Shown: piece after piece, positions 52,978 to 60,735 of the stretch
Position numbering within the stretch: position 1 is the first letter of the stretch
Layout of the letters: each line of letters begins with the position of its first letter
IMG/VR virus record: IMGVR_UViG_3300020395_000007
Location: 1-60,735 of that record
Length of the DNA: 60,735 nucleotides
DNA from: a virus
Strand: one strand, 5' to 3'
Notes under the pieces: generated by a model
What the model was told of the DNA's origin: nothing
Database searches by the model: none
The model's input: the letters and a program-made list of their open reading frames with translations, nothing else
Program-made: the position numbers and the translations under genes

Positions 52978-54648
52978 ATGGCTAAGCTATTTGGGTTCTC
53001 TATTGAGGACACAGAACCACTATCACCTAATGCGGTTTCCCCCGTCGCTCCTAATGATGAGGACGGGGTTGACCATTACATGAGTAGTGGTTTTTTTGGT
53101 TCTTATGTTGACTTAGAAGGTGTCTACCGAACTGAGTTTGAGTTAATTAAAAGATATAGAGAAATGGCACTTCATCCAGAAGCGGATAGTGCTATTGAAG
53201 ATATTGTGAATGAAGCAGTTGTTTCAGACTCAAATGATGTTCCTGTAGAAATAGAACTTTCCAATCTTAATGCTAGTGATGGTATTAAGAAGAAAATAAG
53301 ATCAGAATTTAAGTATATTCTTGATCTTTTAGACTTTGGTAAAAAATCTCACGAAATTTATCGTAACTGGTATATTGATGGAAGGATTTATTACCATAAG
53401 GTTATTGACTTAAAGAGACCACAAGATGGCATCCTGGATTTGCGTTATATTGACGCAATGAAGATGCGTTATGTTAGACAAGAGAAGAAGCAAGAAAAGG
53501 ATAAGTACTTTAATATGAATAATAGATCTGGTGATAATCCAATGGATTATAAGTGGCCAGAGTTAGAAGAGTACTTTATATACAATCCAAAGCAACAATA
53601 TCCAACAGGAAATATAAATGCAACAGGTGCAAGTCAAGGAATTAAGCTAGCGAAAGATGCAGTAACATACTGTACATCAGGTTTAGTAGATAGAAATAAA
53701 GGAAATACCCTATCTTATTTGCACAAAGCAATCAAATCTATCAATCAGTTGAGAATGATTGAGGATTCTCTAGTAATATACAGACTATCTCGTGCTCCAG
53801 AAAGAAGAATTTTCTACATAGATGTAGGTAATTTACCTAAAGTAAAAGCAGAGCAATATCTCAGAGATGTGATGATGCGATATCGTAACAAACTTGTATA
53901 CGACGCTCAAACAGGAGAAGTACGTGATGACAAAAAGTACATGGCGATGCTGGAAGATTTCTGGCTCCCTCGGAGAGAAGGAGGACGTGGTACTGAGATT
54001 TCTACTCTTCCAGGAGGTCAAAACCTGGGTGAGATCACGGACATCGAGTACTTCAAGAAAAAATTATACCGTTCCCTCAACGTACCTCCATCAAGAATGG
54101 ACGGGGAAGGAGGATTTAACCTCGGAAGATCCTCAGAAATCTTAAGAGATGAACTTAAGTTTACTAAGTTTGTAGCACGTTTGAGAAAGAGATTCTCAAA
54201 AATGTTTGATGATATGCTTAAGACACAGTTAATTCTTAAGAACATATGCACCCCAGAAGACTGGGAAATTATGAGTGAACATATACAATATGACTTCTTA
54301 TATGATAATCATTTCTCAGAACTTAAAGAATCTGAGTTATTAAATGAAAGAATTACTACAGTACAAGCAGCAGAACCATATGTTGGAACATATTTCTCCC
54401 AGGATTATGTAAGACGTAAGATTCTTAGACAAACTGATGAGGAGATTCTTGAACAGGATAAGTTAATAAAGAAGGAAATTAAGGATGGAACTATACCTGA
54501 TCCATCAATTCCAGTAGATCCTGAGACTGGAATGCCATTAGATCAAAGTGCAGCAGGAATGGATCTAGGTGCTCCAGTTATGGAACCTAACCTTGATGGC
54601 ACTAAGGATGGTGGTATGACTCAACTGCCCAAGGGTGGAGAGATATAA
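52978..54648 (+). CDS. 20: gp20 portal protein
   Basis: A 556-residue protein (T4 524). TEFELIKRYREMALHPEADS, AIEDIVNEAVV, KDAVTYCTSGLVDRNKG, SRAPERRIFYIDVGNLPK and RLRKRFSKMFDDML are hallmark gp20 segments. It forms the dodecameric DNA gate and the assembly start point of the head. The Pro/Asp-rich C-terminal tail is shorter on homology. Confidence 0.97.
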   Translation: MAKLFGFSIEDTEPLSPNAVSPVAPNDEDGVDHYMSSGFFGSYVDLEGVYRTEFELIKRYREMALHPEADSAIEDIVNEAVVSDSNDVPVEIELSNLNASDGIKKKIRSEFKYILDLLDFGKKSHEIYRNWYIDGRIYYHKVIDLKRPQDGILDLRYIDAMKMRYVRQEKKQEKDKYFNMNNRSGDNPMDYKWPELEEYFIYNPKQQYPTGNINATGASQGIKLAKDAVTYCTSGLVDRNKGNTLSYLHKAIKSINQLRMIEDSLVIYRLSRAPERRIFYIDVGNLPKVKAEQYLRDVMMRYRNKLVYDAQTGEVRDDKKYMAMLEDFWLPRREGGRGTEISTLPGGQNLGEITDIEYFKKKLYRSLNVPPSRMDGEGGFNLGRSSEILRDELKFTKFVARLRKRFSKMFDDMLKTQLILKNICTPEDWEIMSEHIQYDFLYDNHFSELKESELLNERITTVQAAEPYVGTYFSQDYVRRKILRQTDEEILEQDKLIKKEIKDGTIPDPSIPVDPETGMPLDQSAAGMDLGAPVMEPNLDGTKDGGMTQLPKGGEI

Positions 54649-54651
54649 ATA
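54644..54651 (+). promoter_or_regulatory. Late promoter, exact TATAAATA, overlapping a stop codon
   Basis: TATAAATA is identical to the T4 late consensus and contains the TAA of gene 20. It lies 32 bp before the gp67-like gene. Confidence 0.7.
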
Positions 54652-54683
54652 TTAAGGATTAAACACATTATTTGGAAATTATT

Positions 54684-54866
54684 ATGCCTGAAGTTACTAA
54701 TGATGATTTAATGGATATGATTATTGCTGATGAATCACCATCTAATATAAGCGATAAGATTAAAGATATCCTATACGCAAAGTCTGCAGATAAGGTAGAT
54801 GGACATCGACCTAATGTTGCTGGACAAACTTTTGATGCACAGGATGAAATTGAATCCGAAGAGTAG
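54684..54866 (+). CDS. 67: gp67-like prohead core protein
   Basis: A 60-residue, very acidic protein with DDLMDMIIADESPSNISDKI and an EIESEE tail. Its size, composition and position between 20 and 21 fit the internal prohead core peptide gp67 (T4, 80 residues). The ATG at 54684 was preferred to an in-frame TTG 12 bases earlier. Confidence 0.7.
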   Translation: MPEVTNDDLMDMIIADESPSNISDKIKDILYAKSADKVDGHRPNVAGQTFDAQDEIESEE

Positions 54867-54870
54867 TGTT

Positions 54871-54886
54871 TATAAATAACTAAATA
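54871..54886 (+). promoter_or_regulatory. Tandem late promoter-like motifs
   Basis: TATAAATA (54871-54878) followed by CTAAATA (54880-54886), 23 bp upstream of the next gene. Confidence 0.65.
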
Positions 54887-54909
54887 ACTGGATTTTAGAG
54901 GGTTAGACA

Positions 54910-55167
54910 ATGTTAATAAAAGTTTTAGATGAAGAAGGTAATTTATCTTCTGCTTCTAATGTTGACTTAGCTACTGTAGTACGGCTTTATAATGCCCATA
55001 GTGCTGCTGTTGTTATTACTAGAAAAACTTCTGGTGGTGCAACAATTGGTAGTTTAAGTGTTGGTACATTGGATACAGTCCTTTTGGAGAAAGATGCATC
55101 AGATACTCTAACTGCAGCATCTAATGGATCCAGTATGAAGGTTGTAAAGATCGCTTACGGTAACTAA
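54910..55167 (+). CDS. Small beta-rich protein in the gp68 position, unknown
   Basis: An 85-residue all-beta protein (IKVLDEEGNLSSASNVD, VVRLYNAHSAAVVITRKTSG). It is not visibly like T4 gp68, although it occupies the same place. I recall conserved versions in cyanophages. It is likely a minor capsid or structural protein and is co-transcribed with gene 21, which starts two bases later. Confidence 0.6.
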   Translation: MLIKVLDEEGNLSSASNVDLATVVRLYNAHSAAVVITRKTSGGATIGSLSVGTLDTVLLEKDASDTLTAASNGSSMKVVKIAYGN

Positions 55168-55168
55168 A

Positions 55169-55822
55169 ATGAAACTCATCAGAGAAGAAATTGAGTCAGT
55201 AAAATTTATTACTGAGAAATTAAAGTCTGGTAAACAGAACCTTTATATTGAAGGTATCTTTTTACAGGGTAACATCAAGAACCGTAATGGTAGAATGTAT
55301 CCTATGGAAACTCTCCAAAGAGAAGTTGCCAGGTACAATGAATCCAATATAGTTTCAGGTAGAGCACTTGGAGAATTGGGACATCCCGATGGTCCGACTG
55401 TTAACCTTGATAGAGTATCCCATAAGATTGTTTCACTTAAAGAAAGTGGATCTAATTTTGTAGGTAAAGCAAAGATCCTGAATACACCAATGGGTCAAAT
55501 TGCATCATCACTTATTAGTGAAGGTGTAAAATTAGGTGTATCATCTCGTGGTATTGGTTCTCTAAAACCAACCCGTGAAGGATTTAATGTTGTTGGAGAT
55601 GACTTTATGTTAGCAACAGCAGCAGATATCGTAGCAGATCCTTCTGCACCCGATGCATTTGTTGAGGGAATTATGGAAGGAAAAGAGTGGATCTGGGAAG
55701 GAAACACCTTCAGAGAGAAACTTGCTGAAGATACAAGAAATAAGATCGAGTCTCTTACTGCCCAGAAAGTACTCGAAGAACATAAATTAGGTCTTTTCAA
55801 TGAGTTTATTAACTCATTGTAA
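55169..55822 (+). CDS. 21: gp21 prohead core protease
   Basis: A 217-residue serine protease (T4 212). Conserved blocks are YIEGIFLQGNIKNRNGRMYP, GELGH72PDGPTVNL (catalytic His) and LGVS125-S126-RG (catalytic Ser region). It matures the head by cutting scaffold and capsid after L/IxE sites. A motif of that type, LTE57, is present in gp23 here. Confidence 0.95.
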   Translation: MKLIREEIESVKFITEKLKSGKQNLYIEGIFLQGNIKNRNGRMYPMETLQREVARYNESNIVSGRALGELGHPDGPTVNLDRVSHKIVSLKESGSNFVGKAKILNTPMGQIASSLISEGVKLGVSSRGIGSLKPTREGFNVVGDDFMLATAADIVADPSAPDAFVEGIMEGKEWIWEGNTFREKLAEDTRNKIESLTAQKVLEEHKLGLFNEFINSL

Positions 55823-55832
55823 ATACTGCATT

Positions 55833-55840
55833 TATAAATA
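55833..55840 (+). promoter_or_regulatory. Late promoter, exact TATAAATA
   Basis: TATAAATA, 43 bp before gene 22, followed by another AAATA. Confidence 0.65.
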
Positions 55841-55883
55841 AATATAGATTTTAACTTTTTACAGGAAATCGGAGAGAAACCCA

Positions 55884-57062
55884 ATGTCTAGTGGCAAAGA
55901 ATTACAAGAAATGGAAGTAGGCACTACACCCTCCAAAACTAAGGCTAATGCAAATGCATCACCTGGTGACGCTTTGCCAAAGGCTGGAAGTAACGCAGCA
56001 GGTGTATCTACTCCAGGAAACGACGCTAACGTCGAAGATCTAGGTGGTCCAACACCAGATAACTACAAACCAGATGATGATTCAGCAAAGCTGAAGACTC
56101 CTGGCAAAACCCTTAAGCAAGTTAAGGATGTAGTTAATAAGAAAGCAAGTGCTGGCGACAGTGCTGCTACTTCTGCCACTAAGGTATCCGTACCTGAAGA
56201 AGTTGAAGCAACTGAAGATGAAGTTGTCTCAGAAGAGGAAGTTACTACTGATGAAGTAGTAGCAGAAGAAGAGACTACTGAAGAAGAAGTTGTTGCTGAA
56301 GAAGAAACTACTGAAGAGCCAGTAGTTGCTGAAGCACCTGAGTATAACATCGAAGAAGATGTTAATGCTCTTGTAGAAGGTGAGGAACTTTCCGAAGACT
56401 TCAAGAACAAAGCAAAAACAATTCTTGAAGCAGCAATCAACGGTAAAGTTACTGCCATCGAAGAAGGTCTCAAGAAAGAGTACGAGGAAAAACTCGTTAC
56501 TGAGGCTGAAGAGTTTAAGTCTGCTCTTAATGAGCGTGTAGACTCTTACCTAGAATATGTGGCTGAAGAGTGGTTCACTGAGAATCAACTCGCAGTAGAG
56601 GGCGGTCTTAAGGAAGAACTTACAGAATCCTTTATGACTGGTCTAAAAGGTCTTTTTGAAGAACATTATGTATCAATCCCTGAAGATAAGTATGATGTAC
56701 TACAGAGTATGGTAGAAAAACTAGATGATATGGAATCCAAACTCAATGAGCAAATTGAGAAGAACGTTGGATTAAACAAGAGACTTGCTGAGTCTGTTGC
56801 CGACGGTATCCTTGAGTCTGTTTCTGATGGTCTTGCGGCCACCCAGAAGGAGAAGCTCGCCTCGCTTTCTGAAAGTGTAGAGTTTGAAAGTGAAACAGAA
56901 TATCGTGAAAAGTTGGAAACCCTTAAGGAATCTTATTTCCCTAATAAAGGAGTACCAGCAGCTAAAACTGAGAGTCTATCAGAAGGAGTCGATAATGCAC
57001 CTGAAACAGTTTCAGGTTCAATGGCTGGATATCTAAAAACACTCAATCAGTTTAGCAAATAA
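55884..57062 (+). CDS. 22: gp22 prohead core scaffold protein
   Basis: A 392-residue protein (T4 269). A low-complexity N-terminal extension (residues 1-95) is followed by a highly acidic repeat of the form EEVVAEEETTEE (about 113-150). A long helical scaffold domain follows (KAKTILEAAINGKVTAIEEG), then the conserved NKRLAESVADGILESVSDGL region and a C-terminal MAGYLKTLNQF. It is the scaffold around which gp23 assembles and is degraded by gp21. The acidic repeat is probably variable between strains. Confidence 0.92.
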   Translation: MSSGKELQEMEVGTTPSKTKANANASPGDALPKAGSNAAGVSTPGNDANVEDLGGPTPDNYKPDDDSAKLKTPGKTLKQVKDVVNKKASAGDSAATSATKVSVPEEVEATEDEVVSEEEVTTDEVVAEEETTEEEVVAEEETTEEPVVAEAPEYNIEEDVNALVEGEELSEDFKNKAKTILEAAINGKVTAIEEGLKKEYEEKLVTEAEEFKSALNERVDSYLEYVAEEWFTENQLAVEGGLKEELTESFMTGLKGLFEEHYVSIPEDKYDVLQSMVEKLDDMESKLNEQIEKNVGLNKRLAESVADGILESVSDGLAATQKEKLASLSESVEFESETEYREKLETLKESYFPNKGVPAAKTESLSEGVDNAPETVSGSMAGYLKTLNQFSK

Positions 57063-57112
57063 CTGATTTTAATATTAAATCAAACGTAAACACTAACTTT
57101 TAATTAAAGCAA

Positions 57113-58474
57113 ATGTTCCATTCAGAACAGTTGCAGGAAAAGTGGGCTCCCGTTCTTGAACATGAAGGTCTTGACAAAATTCAAGACAGTCATAAGAAAG
57201 CGGTTACCGCAGTCCTGCTCGAAAACCAAGAGAAATTCCAAAAAGAACAGAACGCATTCAGCGAGTCTGGTCTTTTAACAGAGCAACCAACCAACTCTAC
57301 TGGTTCTAGTGTTGCTAACTTTGATCCTGTTCTAATCTCATTGATTAGACGTTCAATGCCTAACTTGATCGCATATGATCTTGCTGGTGTTCAGCCAATG
57401 TCTGGACCTACTGGTTTGATCTTCGCAATGCGTTCACGTTACAAGGATCAGTCTGGTACAGAAGCATTCTACAACGAAGCAGATTCAGCATTCTCAGGAC
57501 AACCTGCAGGAAGCAATGTTGAAACTGGTTTCGTAGATGGTACAGTTGGTTTAGGTACAACATCACAGTCTGGATCTAATCCAGGTGCGTTGAACCCTTC
57601 AACTGCTACTACCCAGAAGGCATACGACGTTGGACAAGGTATGACCACTGCTCAGGCTGAAAAGCTTGATGGCACTGGTGCAGATGCCTTCAACGAAATG
57701 GCATTCAGCATCGAGAAAGTAACAGTTACTGCGAAATCTCGTGCGTTAAAGGCTGAGTACTCACTAGAGCTTGCTCAGGACTTGAAAGCAATCCACGGCT
57801 TAAATGCTGAAGCAGAACTTGCTAATATCCTCTCTACTGAAATCCTTGCTGAGATCAACAGAGAAGTTATTCGTACAATTTACAAGTCTGCTGAAACTGG
57901 TGCTGCTACAAACACAGCAACTGCTGGAGAGTTCGATCTAGACATCGACTCAAATGGTAGATGGTCAGTTGAGAAATTCAAGGGACTTATCTTCCAGATT
58001 GAAAGAGATGCTAACGCTATCGCACAGCAAACTCGTAGAGGAAAGGGTAACGTTATCCTAACATCTGCTGACGTTGCTTCTGCGTTAACAATGGCTGGTG
58101 TTCTTGATTACACACCTGCTCTTAATGCAAACCTTAACGTTGATGACACTGGCAATACATTTGCTGGAACACTTAACGGTAAGTACAAGGTATACATCGA
58201 CCCTTATTCTGCAAACAGTGCTGCTAACCAGTACTACGTTGTTGGATACAAAGGTTCTTCACCTTACGATGCTGGTCTGTTCTACTGCCCATACGTTCCT
58301 CTACAGATGGTTCGTGCAGTTGGAGAGAATTCATTCCAGCCTAAGATCGGCTTTAAGACTCGTTACGGAATCGTTGCGAATCCATTTGCCGAAGGTACAA
58401 CAGCTGGTCTTGGTACTATTGGTGTTAACAACAATAAGTACTACAGACGTGTTACTGTTAAGAACCTAATGTAA
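57113..58474 (+). CDS. 23: gp23 major capsid protein
   Basis: A 453-residue protein (T4 521). The N-terminal HSEQLQEKWAPVLEHEG and FDPVLISLIRRSMPNLIAYD are diagnostic, as are IFAMRSRY and the C-terminal FQPKIGFKTRYGIVANPFA. A probable gp21 cleavage site is after LTE57 (LLTE|QPTN). Codon use is richer in C-ending codons than its neighbours, as expected for the most abundant virion protein. No separate gene 24 is seen. Confidence 0.98.
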   Translation: MFHSEQLQEKWAPVLEHEGLDKIQDSHKKAVTAVLLENQEKFQKEQNAFSESGLLTEQPTNSTGSSVANFDPVLISLIRRSMPNLIAYDLAGVQPMSGPTGLIFAMRSRYKDQSGTEAFYNEADSAFSGQPAGSNVETGFVDGTVGLGTTSQSGSNPGALNPSTATTQKAYDVGQGMTTAQAEKLDGTGADAFNEMAFSIEKVTVTAKSRALKAEYSLELAQDLKAIHGLNAEAELANILSTEILAEINREVIRTIYKSAETGAATNTATAGEFDLDIDSNGRWSVEKFKGLIFQIERDANAIAQQTRRGKGNVILTSADVASALTMAGVLDYTPALNANLNVDDTGNTFAGTLNGKYKVYIDPYSANSAANQYYVVGYKGSSPYDAGLFYCPYVPLQMVRAVGENSFQPKIGFKTRYGIVANPFAEGTTAGLGTIGVNNNKYYRRVTVKNLM

Positions 58475-58500
58475 GCAAGACGCTTATATTTCAATTCGTA

Positions 58501-58530
58501 AAGGGATGTCGCTTGACATCCCTTTTTTTT
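58501..58530 (+). terminator. Strong intrinsic terminator after gene 23
   Basis: A perfect 10-bp stem (AAGGGATGTC/GACATCCCTT) with loop GCTT, continuing into a run of eight Ts. Its loop and right arm contain the -35 box of the next promoter. Confidence 0.95.
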
Positions 58531-58540
58531 ATGCTATAGT
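58513..58540 (+). promoter_or_regulatory. Promoter embedded in the gene 23 terminator
   Basis: TTGACA (58513-58518), a 16-bp spacer made of the stem end and the T-run, then TATAGT (58535-58540). It probably gives gene 58593 its own early or host-type transcription. Confidence 0.65.
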
Positions 58541-58592
58541 AGGTAAGTAAACCGATTGGTCTTGAATTAGACCATGACCTTGGAGAAACATT

Positions 58593-59834
58593 ATGATTGG
58601 CAAAAGAAAAGCCTGGGATTCTAATTTCACAATTAAGGATCTGGAAAAAGAAGGATTAACTGTAGAACATAATCCTTTTTACAAATTTCCTTTTTTAGCA
58701 TTAAAGGGATTTCGTATGGAAGAGATAGACAAATTAATTTGTCCTCCATGCAATAGTCCAAGAGGATATAAAGAAATATTTACATCTAAACAAGAACCAT
58801 TAGAAAGTTCATTACTTGAAGGTTGGTGGGTGCATTCCTGGTTAATACCACTATTAAAGGGAATGTATTTTGATAGAAGACATACTATTAAAACCCTACT
58901 AAAGCTTATTGCAGAAAGAAAATTAAGTATAAAATATGTTCCTGTTGCTGATTATGAACGTGTTTATGTCGATCATGAACCATTAATTTCATCATTTGAC
59001 GATCTATCAATCATGACTATGATTGGAGTAGCTGCAAACGTAGCAAAATCAGATGATGATGCAAAAACTGATCATTTCGTTAATTCTATTGTCGCAATTA
59101 TTGACAGAGAATATGAACTCATAGGTGATCCTGAATTAAAGACAAAGGGATTTATTAGAAAATTACTTACTTACATGGGTGCATACAGACGTTTTTCTGA
59201 TGTAAAAGGACATGTATCTACTGCAATTACTGACAAAATTTATAATACTGTTAACGGCAATACACAAACGGTTGTTGGTAAACTTACTTTTAATGTAGAA
59301 AAAGATAATGTAGATTCTTTTATGCAGAAAAGTGATGAGTGGGATTTTCACAATAGACAGGATGATGAATATGAGTATCGTAAATATGCTATTGATACCA
59401 TAAAGGATCACTACAGATTAGTTGCTGATAAAATTATGCAACAAGTTTATACTTTTGATAATCTATCCAGGAAAAATTCAAATGATCCTCATAGAACATT
59501 AAAAGTTTTAATATTCTGTGAGCAATCATCAAAATTTAATGCATCTCATGCAGAAAATATTGAAAAAGCTAGAGACAAATTTATAAACTGGTTTAATGAT
59601 TCTTACTATAATGGTAATAGATGTATTACTAATAAATTCAAGGAATCATTCGGAAAATATTATGATCAGAATGTAAGATCATTAAGTGAATATAAACTTG
59701 AAATTTATTGGTTACCTCAAATCGAAGATGAAGATCCAAATAAAGCAATACCAGTAAATTTTGATTTAGATGGTTTACGAGACATTACTCGTTTTAACAA
59801 ATTAAATGAAGAATTTGGAACAGGAGAGGGTTAA
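58593..59834 (+). CDS. Unknown protein in its own cassette between gene 23 and the uvsY cluster
   Basis: A 413-residue protein I do not recognise. It is soluble, with no signal or membrane segment. The N-terminal half contains PFYKFPFLALKGFRM, a CPPC motif (C50-x2-C53) and EGWWVHSWLIPLLKGMYFDRR. The C-terminal half is charged and helical with KVLIFCEQSSKFN and YKLEIYWLPQIEDED. It is flanked by its own promoter and terminator and is more AT-rich than gene 23, consistent with a mobile cassette (moron). GGAG lies 9 nt before the ATG. Confidence 0.7.
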   Translation: MIGKRKAWDSNFTIKDLEKEGLTVEHNPFYKFPFLALKGFRMEEIDKLICPPCNSPRGYKEIFTSKQEPLESSLLEGWWVHSWLIPLLKGMYFDRRHTIKTLLKLIAERKLSIKYVPVADYERVYVDHEPLISSFDDLSIMTMIGVAANVAKSDDDAKTDHFVNSIVAIIDREYELIGDPELKTKGFIRKLLTYMGAYRRFSDVKGHVSTAITDKIYNTVNGNTQTVVGKLTFNVEKDNVDSFMQKSDEWDFHNRQDDEYEYRKYAIDTIKDHYRLVADKIMQQVYTFDNLSRKNSNDPHRTLKVLIFCEQSSKFNASHAENIEKARDKFINWFNDSYYNGNRCITNKFKESFGKYYDQNVRSLSEYKLEIYWLPQIEDEDPNKAIPVNFDLDGLRDITRFNKLNEEFGTGEG

Positions 59835-59850
59835 TACCCTCTCTTTTTTT
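59824..59850 (+). terminator. Intrinsic terminator containing a stop codon
   Basis: A 7-bp stem (GAGAGGG/CCCTCTC) with a 6-nt loop containing TAA, followed by seven Ts. Confidence 0.9.
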
Positions 59851-59852
59851 GT

Positions 59853-59859
59853 CTAAATA
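59853..59859 (+). promoter_or_regulatory. Late promoter-like motif
   Basis: CTAAATA immediately after the terminator, 21 bp before the next gene. It restarts late transcription toward uvsY. Confidence 0.5.
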
Positions 59860-59880
59860 TAAGTAGTCTAAAAATGTATC

Positions 59881-60003
59881 ATGAGTCGTCAAGAATTTAA
59901 GTTGAAAATACTGCAACGGTTTGAGGATGCTTTAGAAGTGAGACTTGCAGGAATAAAAGCAGCAAAAGCAAAACTTGAAGAACAAATATCTAGAGATAAC
60001 TAA
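59881..60003 (+). CDS. Small coiled-coil protein, unknown function
   Basis: A 40-residue protein forming one charged amphipathic helix (FEDALEVRLAGIKAAKAKLE). It is coupled to the next gene through a TAATG overlap. Function unknown. Confidence 0.55.
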   Translation: MSRQEFKLKILQRFEDALEVRLAGIKAAKAKLEEQISRDN

Positions 60004-60584
60004 TGGCAATTAGAAATTCACCAGCACCAAGACCAGGAACTCCTATAGAAAATAGGAATTTCTTATCTCCTGTTGGGTTTAAGTTTGCACTTAAGAGAAG
60101 TCCTAAAACTGCTTTCTTCTGCAATCAAGCAAACATACCTGATATAACATTAGGAATAGCAGAACAACCAAGTTATCTTAAGGATATTCCTATACCAGGA
60201 GATAAAATTTCTTTTGGTGATCTTAACTTAAGGTTCCTTGTTGATGAAGATCTTGGTAATTATATGGAGATTCAGAAATGGATTCGTGGATTAGGTTTCC
60301 CTGAAGCAATTAAAGAATTTACTGAACTAGAAAAACAGGATTATTTGTTTGGTGCTGCAAAGTATTCACAGAGAGGAGATCAAATATATTCAGATGGTAC
60401 ATTACAAATCCTTAGTAGTAATCTAGTACCAAGATTTCAAGTAGTATTTGATGATCTATTTCCATATAGTTTATCAACAATGTCATTCGATGCAACTGAT
60501 ACGGACATCGAGTACTTTACAGCAGACGTATCTTTCAAGTATACTATATACAAACTAACCGATTTAGAAGGCAATTCTTTATGA
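60003..60584 (+). CDS. Tail-tube-fold virion protein (gp19/gp54/gp3 superfamily)
   Basis: A 193-residue protein. GFKFALKRSPKTAFFCNQAN, then NIPDITLGIAEQPSYLKDIP and LNLRFLVDEDLGNYMEIQKW match the layout of tube-like proteins. T4 gp54 has a comparable ISFRMDSEACNYRAMQDWV segment. T4-like genomes often carry gene 3, the tube terminator, next to uvsY, so gp3 is one candidate, but the sequence does not decide between gp3 and gp54. The stop overlaps the uvsY start (ATGA). Confidence 0.65.
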   Translation: MAIRNSPAPRPGTPIENRNFLSPVGFKFALKRSPKTAFFCNQANIPDITLGIAEQPSYLKDIPIPGDKISFGDLNLRFLVDEDLGNYMEIQKWIRGLGFPEAIKEFTELEKQDYLFGAAKYSQRGDQIYSDGTLQILSSNLVPRFQVVFDDLFPYSLSTMSFDATDTDIEYFTADVSFKYTIYKLTDLEGNSL

Positions 60585-60735
60585 GTGTAACTCTTGATAA
60601 ACTTCAAGAGATGTGGGAAAAAGACGCAAAGATCGATAGAGATAATCTACACGAAGAATCATTGAACATCCCATCTCTTCATGCAAAGTATTTTGATTTA
60701 TATAATACAATCTTCTTATTAAGAAAGAAAGCAGA
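60581..60735 (+). CDS. uvsY: UvsY recombination mediator, N-terminal part
   Basis: Only 51 codons are inside the window, and the gene runs off the right edge. LDKLQEMWEKDAKIDRDNLH parallels the T4 UvsY start (LEDLQEELKKDVFID), followed by the conserved SLHAKYFDLYN segment. UvsY loads UvsX onto gp32-coated single-stranded DNA. The position after the capsid cluster is as in other T4-like cyanophages. Confidence 0.85.
   Translation, partial: MSVTLDKLQEMWEKDAKIDRDNLHEESLNIPSLHAKYFDLYNTIFLLRKKA

Noticed and set aside
58098-58469. Plus-strand leucine/threonine-rich frame inside gene 23
   Set aside because: It is an alternative frame of the major capsid gene. Codon bias of gene 23 keeps it open by chance.
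60003-60584. Firm assignment as gp3
   Set aside because: Position next to uvsY suggests gp3, but the sequence pattern fits gp54 and gp19 equally, so only the shared tube fold is claimed.
10669-60735. Photosynthesis or other auxiliary metabolic genes
   Set aside because: None found. The cupredoxin-like domain is a C-terminal domain of a virion-cluster protease, not a free plastocyanin gene.

Overview
The window is an AT-rich, almost entirely plus-strand stretch of a large T4-like marine myovirus. The right-hand 50 kb is the T4-type virion module in the order baseplate wedge (25, 6, giant 7-like, 10-like, protease, 8), DUF4815 fibre protein, neck (13, 14), tail terminator (15), terminase (16, 17), tail sheath and tube (18, 19), portal (20), prohead core and protease (67, 21, 22) and major capsid protein (23), ending in uvsY. 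The gene order, two 2OG-Fe(II) oxygenase-like genes, the many tiny cyanophage-type ORFs and sites matching the cyanobacterial DnaA box point to a cyanophage (Kyanoviridae type, on Prochlorococcus or Synechococcus). No photosynthesis gene lies in the window, so the host is an inference.

Region 1 (1-7675) is an accessory or early region of about 28 very small genes packed with 1-38 nt overlaps. Two have clear enzyme-like motifs: a ligase-type nucleotidyltransferase and, overlapping it, a minimal HExxH metallopeptidase. The region is punctuated by intrinsic terminators that usually contain the upstream stop codon. It also carries a dispersed, highly conserved ~32-bp element (five good copies plus degenerate ones) ending in a -10-like TATAGT/TATAAT just upstream of small genes. 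A 347-bp gene-free stretch (6922-7268) has five DnaA-box-like sites, an 11-bp inverted repeat and duplicated 11-mers.

Region 2 (7676-10668) has sigma70-type promoters (TTGACA-N17/18-TATAAT), two 2OG oxygenase-like genes, a GT-A-type glycosyltransferase-like gene and several small conserved genes.

Region 3 (10669-60735) is the late module. TAAATA-type late promoter motifs sit at most gene junctions and often overlap the preceding stop codon. Three huge genes dominate: a 5185-residue gp7-position protein with a YHYH-like domain and about nine FTC...YPR repeats, a 2531-residue DUF4815 protein, and a 940-residue protein combining an I9-like propeptide, a complete subtilisin triad, a glycine-rich adhesin segment and a C-terminal cupredoxin domain with an amicyanin-like copper-site pattern. 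The same small beta-modules recur in the gp7-position, 8, DUF4815, 14 and 15 proteins, which suggests that generic modules have been inserted repeatedly into conserved tail genes. A 413-residue gene of unknown function follows gene 23. It has its own promoter, whose -35 box lies inside the gene 23 terminator hairpin, and its own terminator, so it looks like a moron-type cassette.
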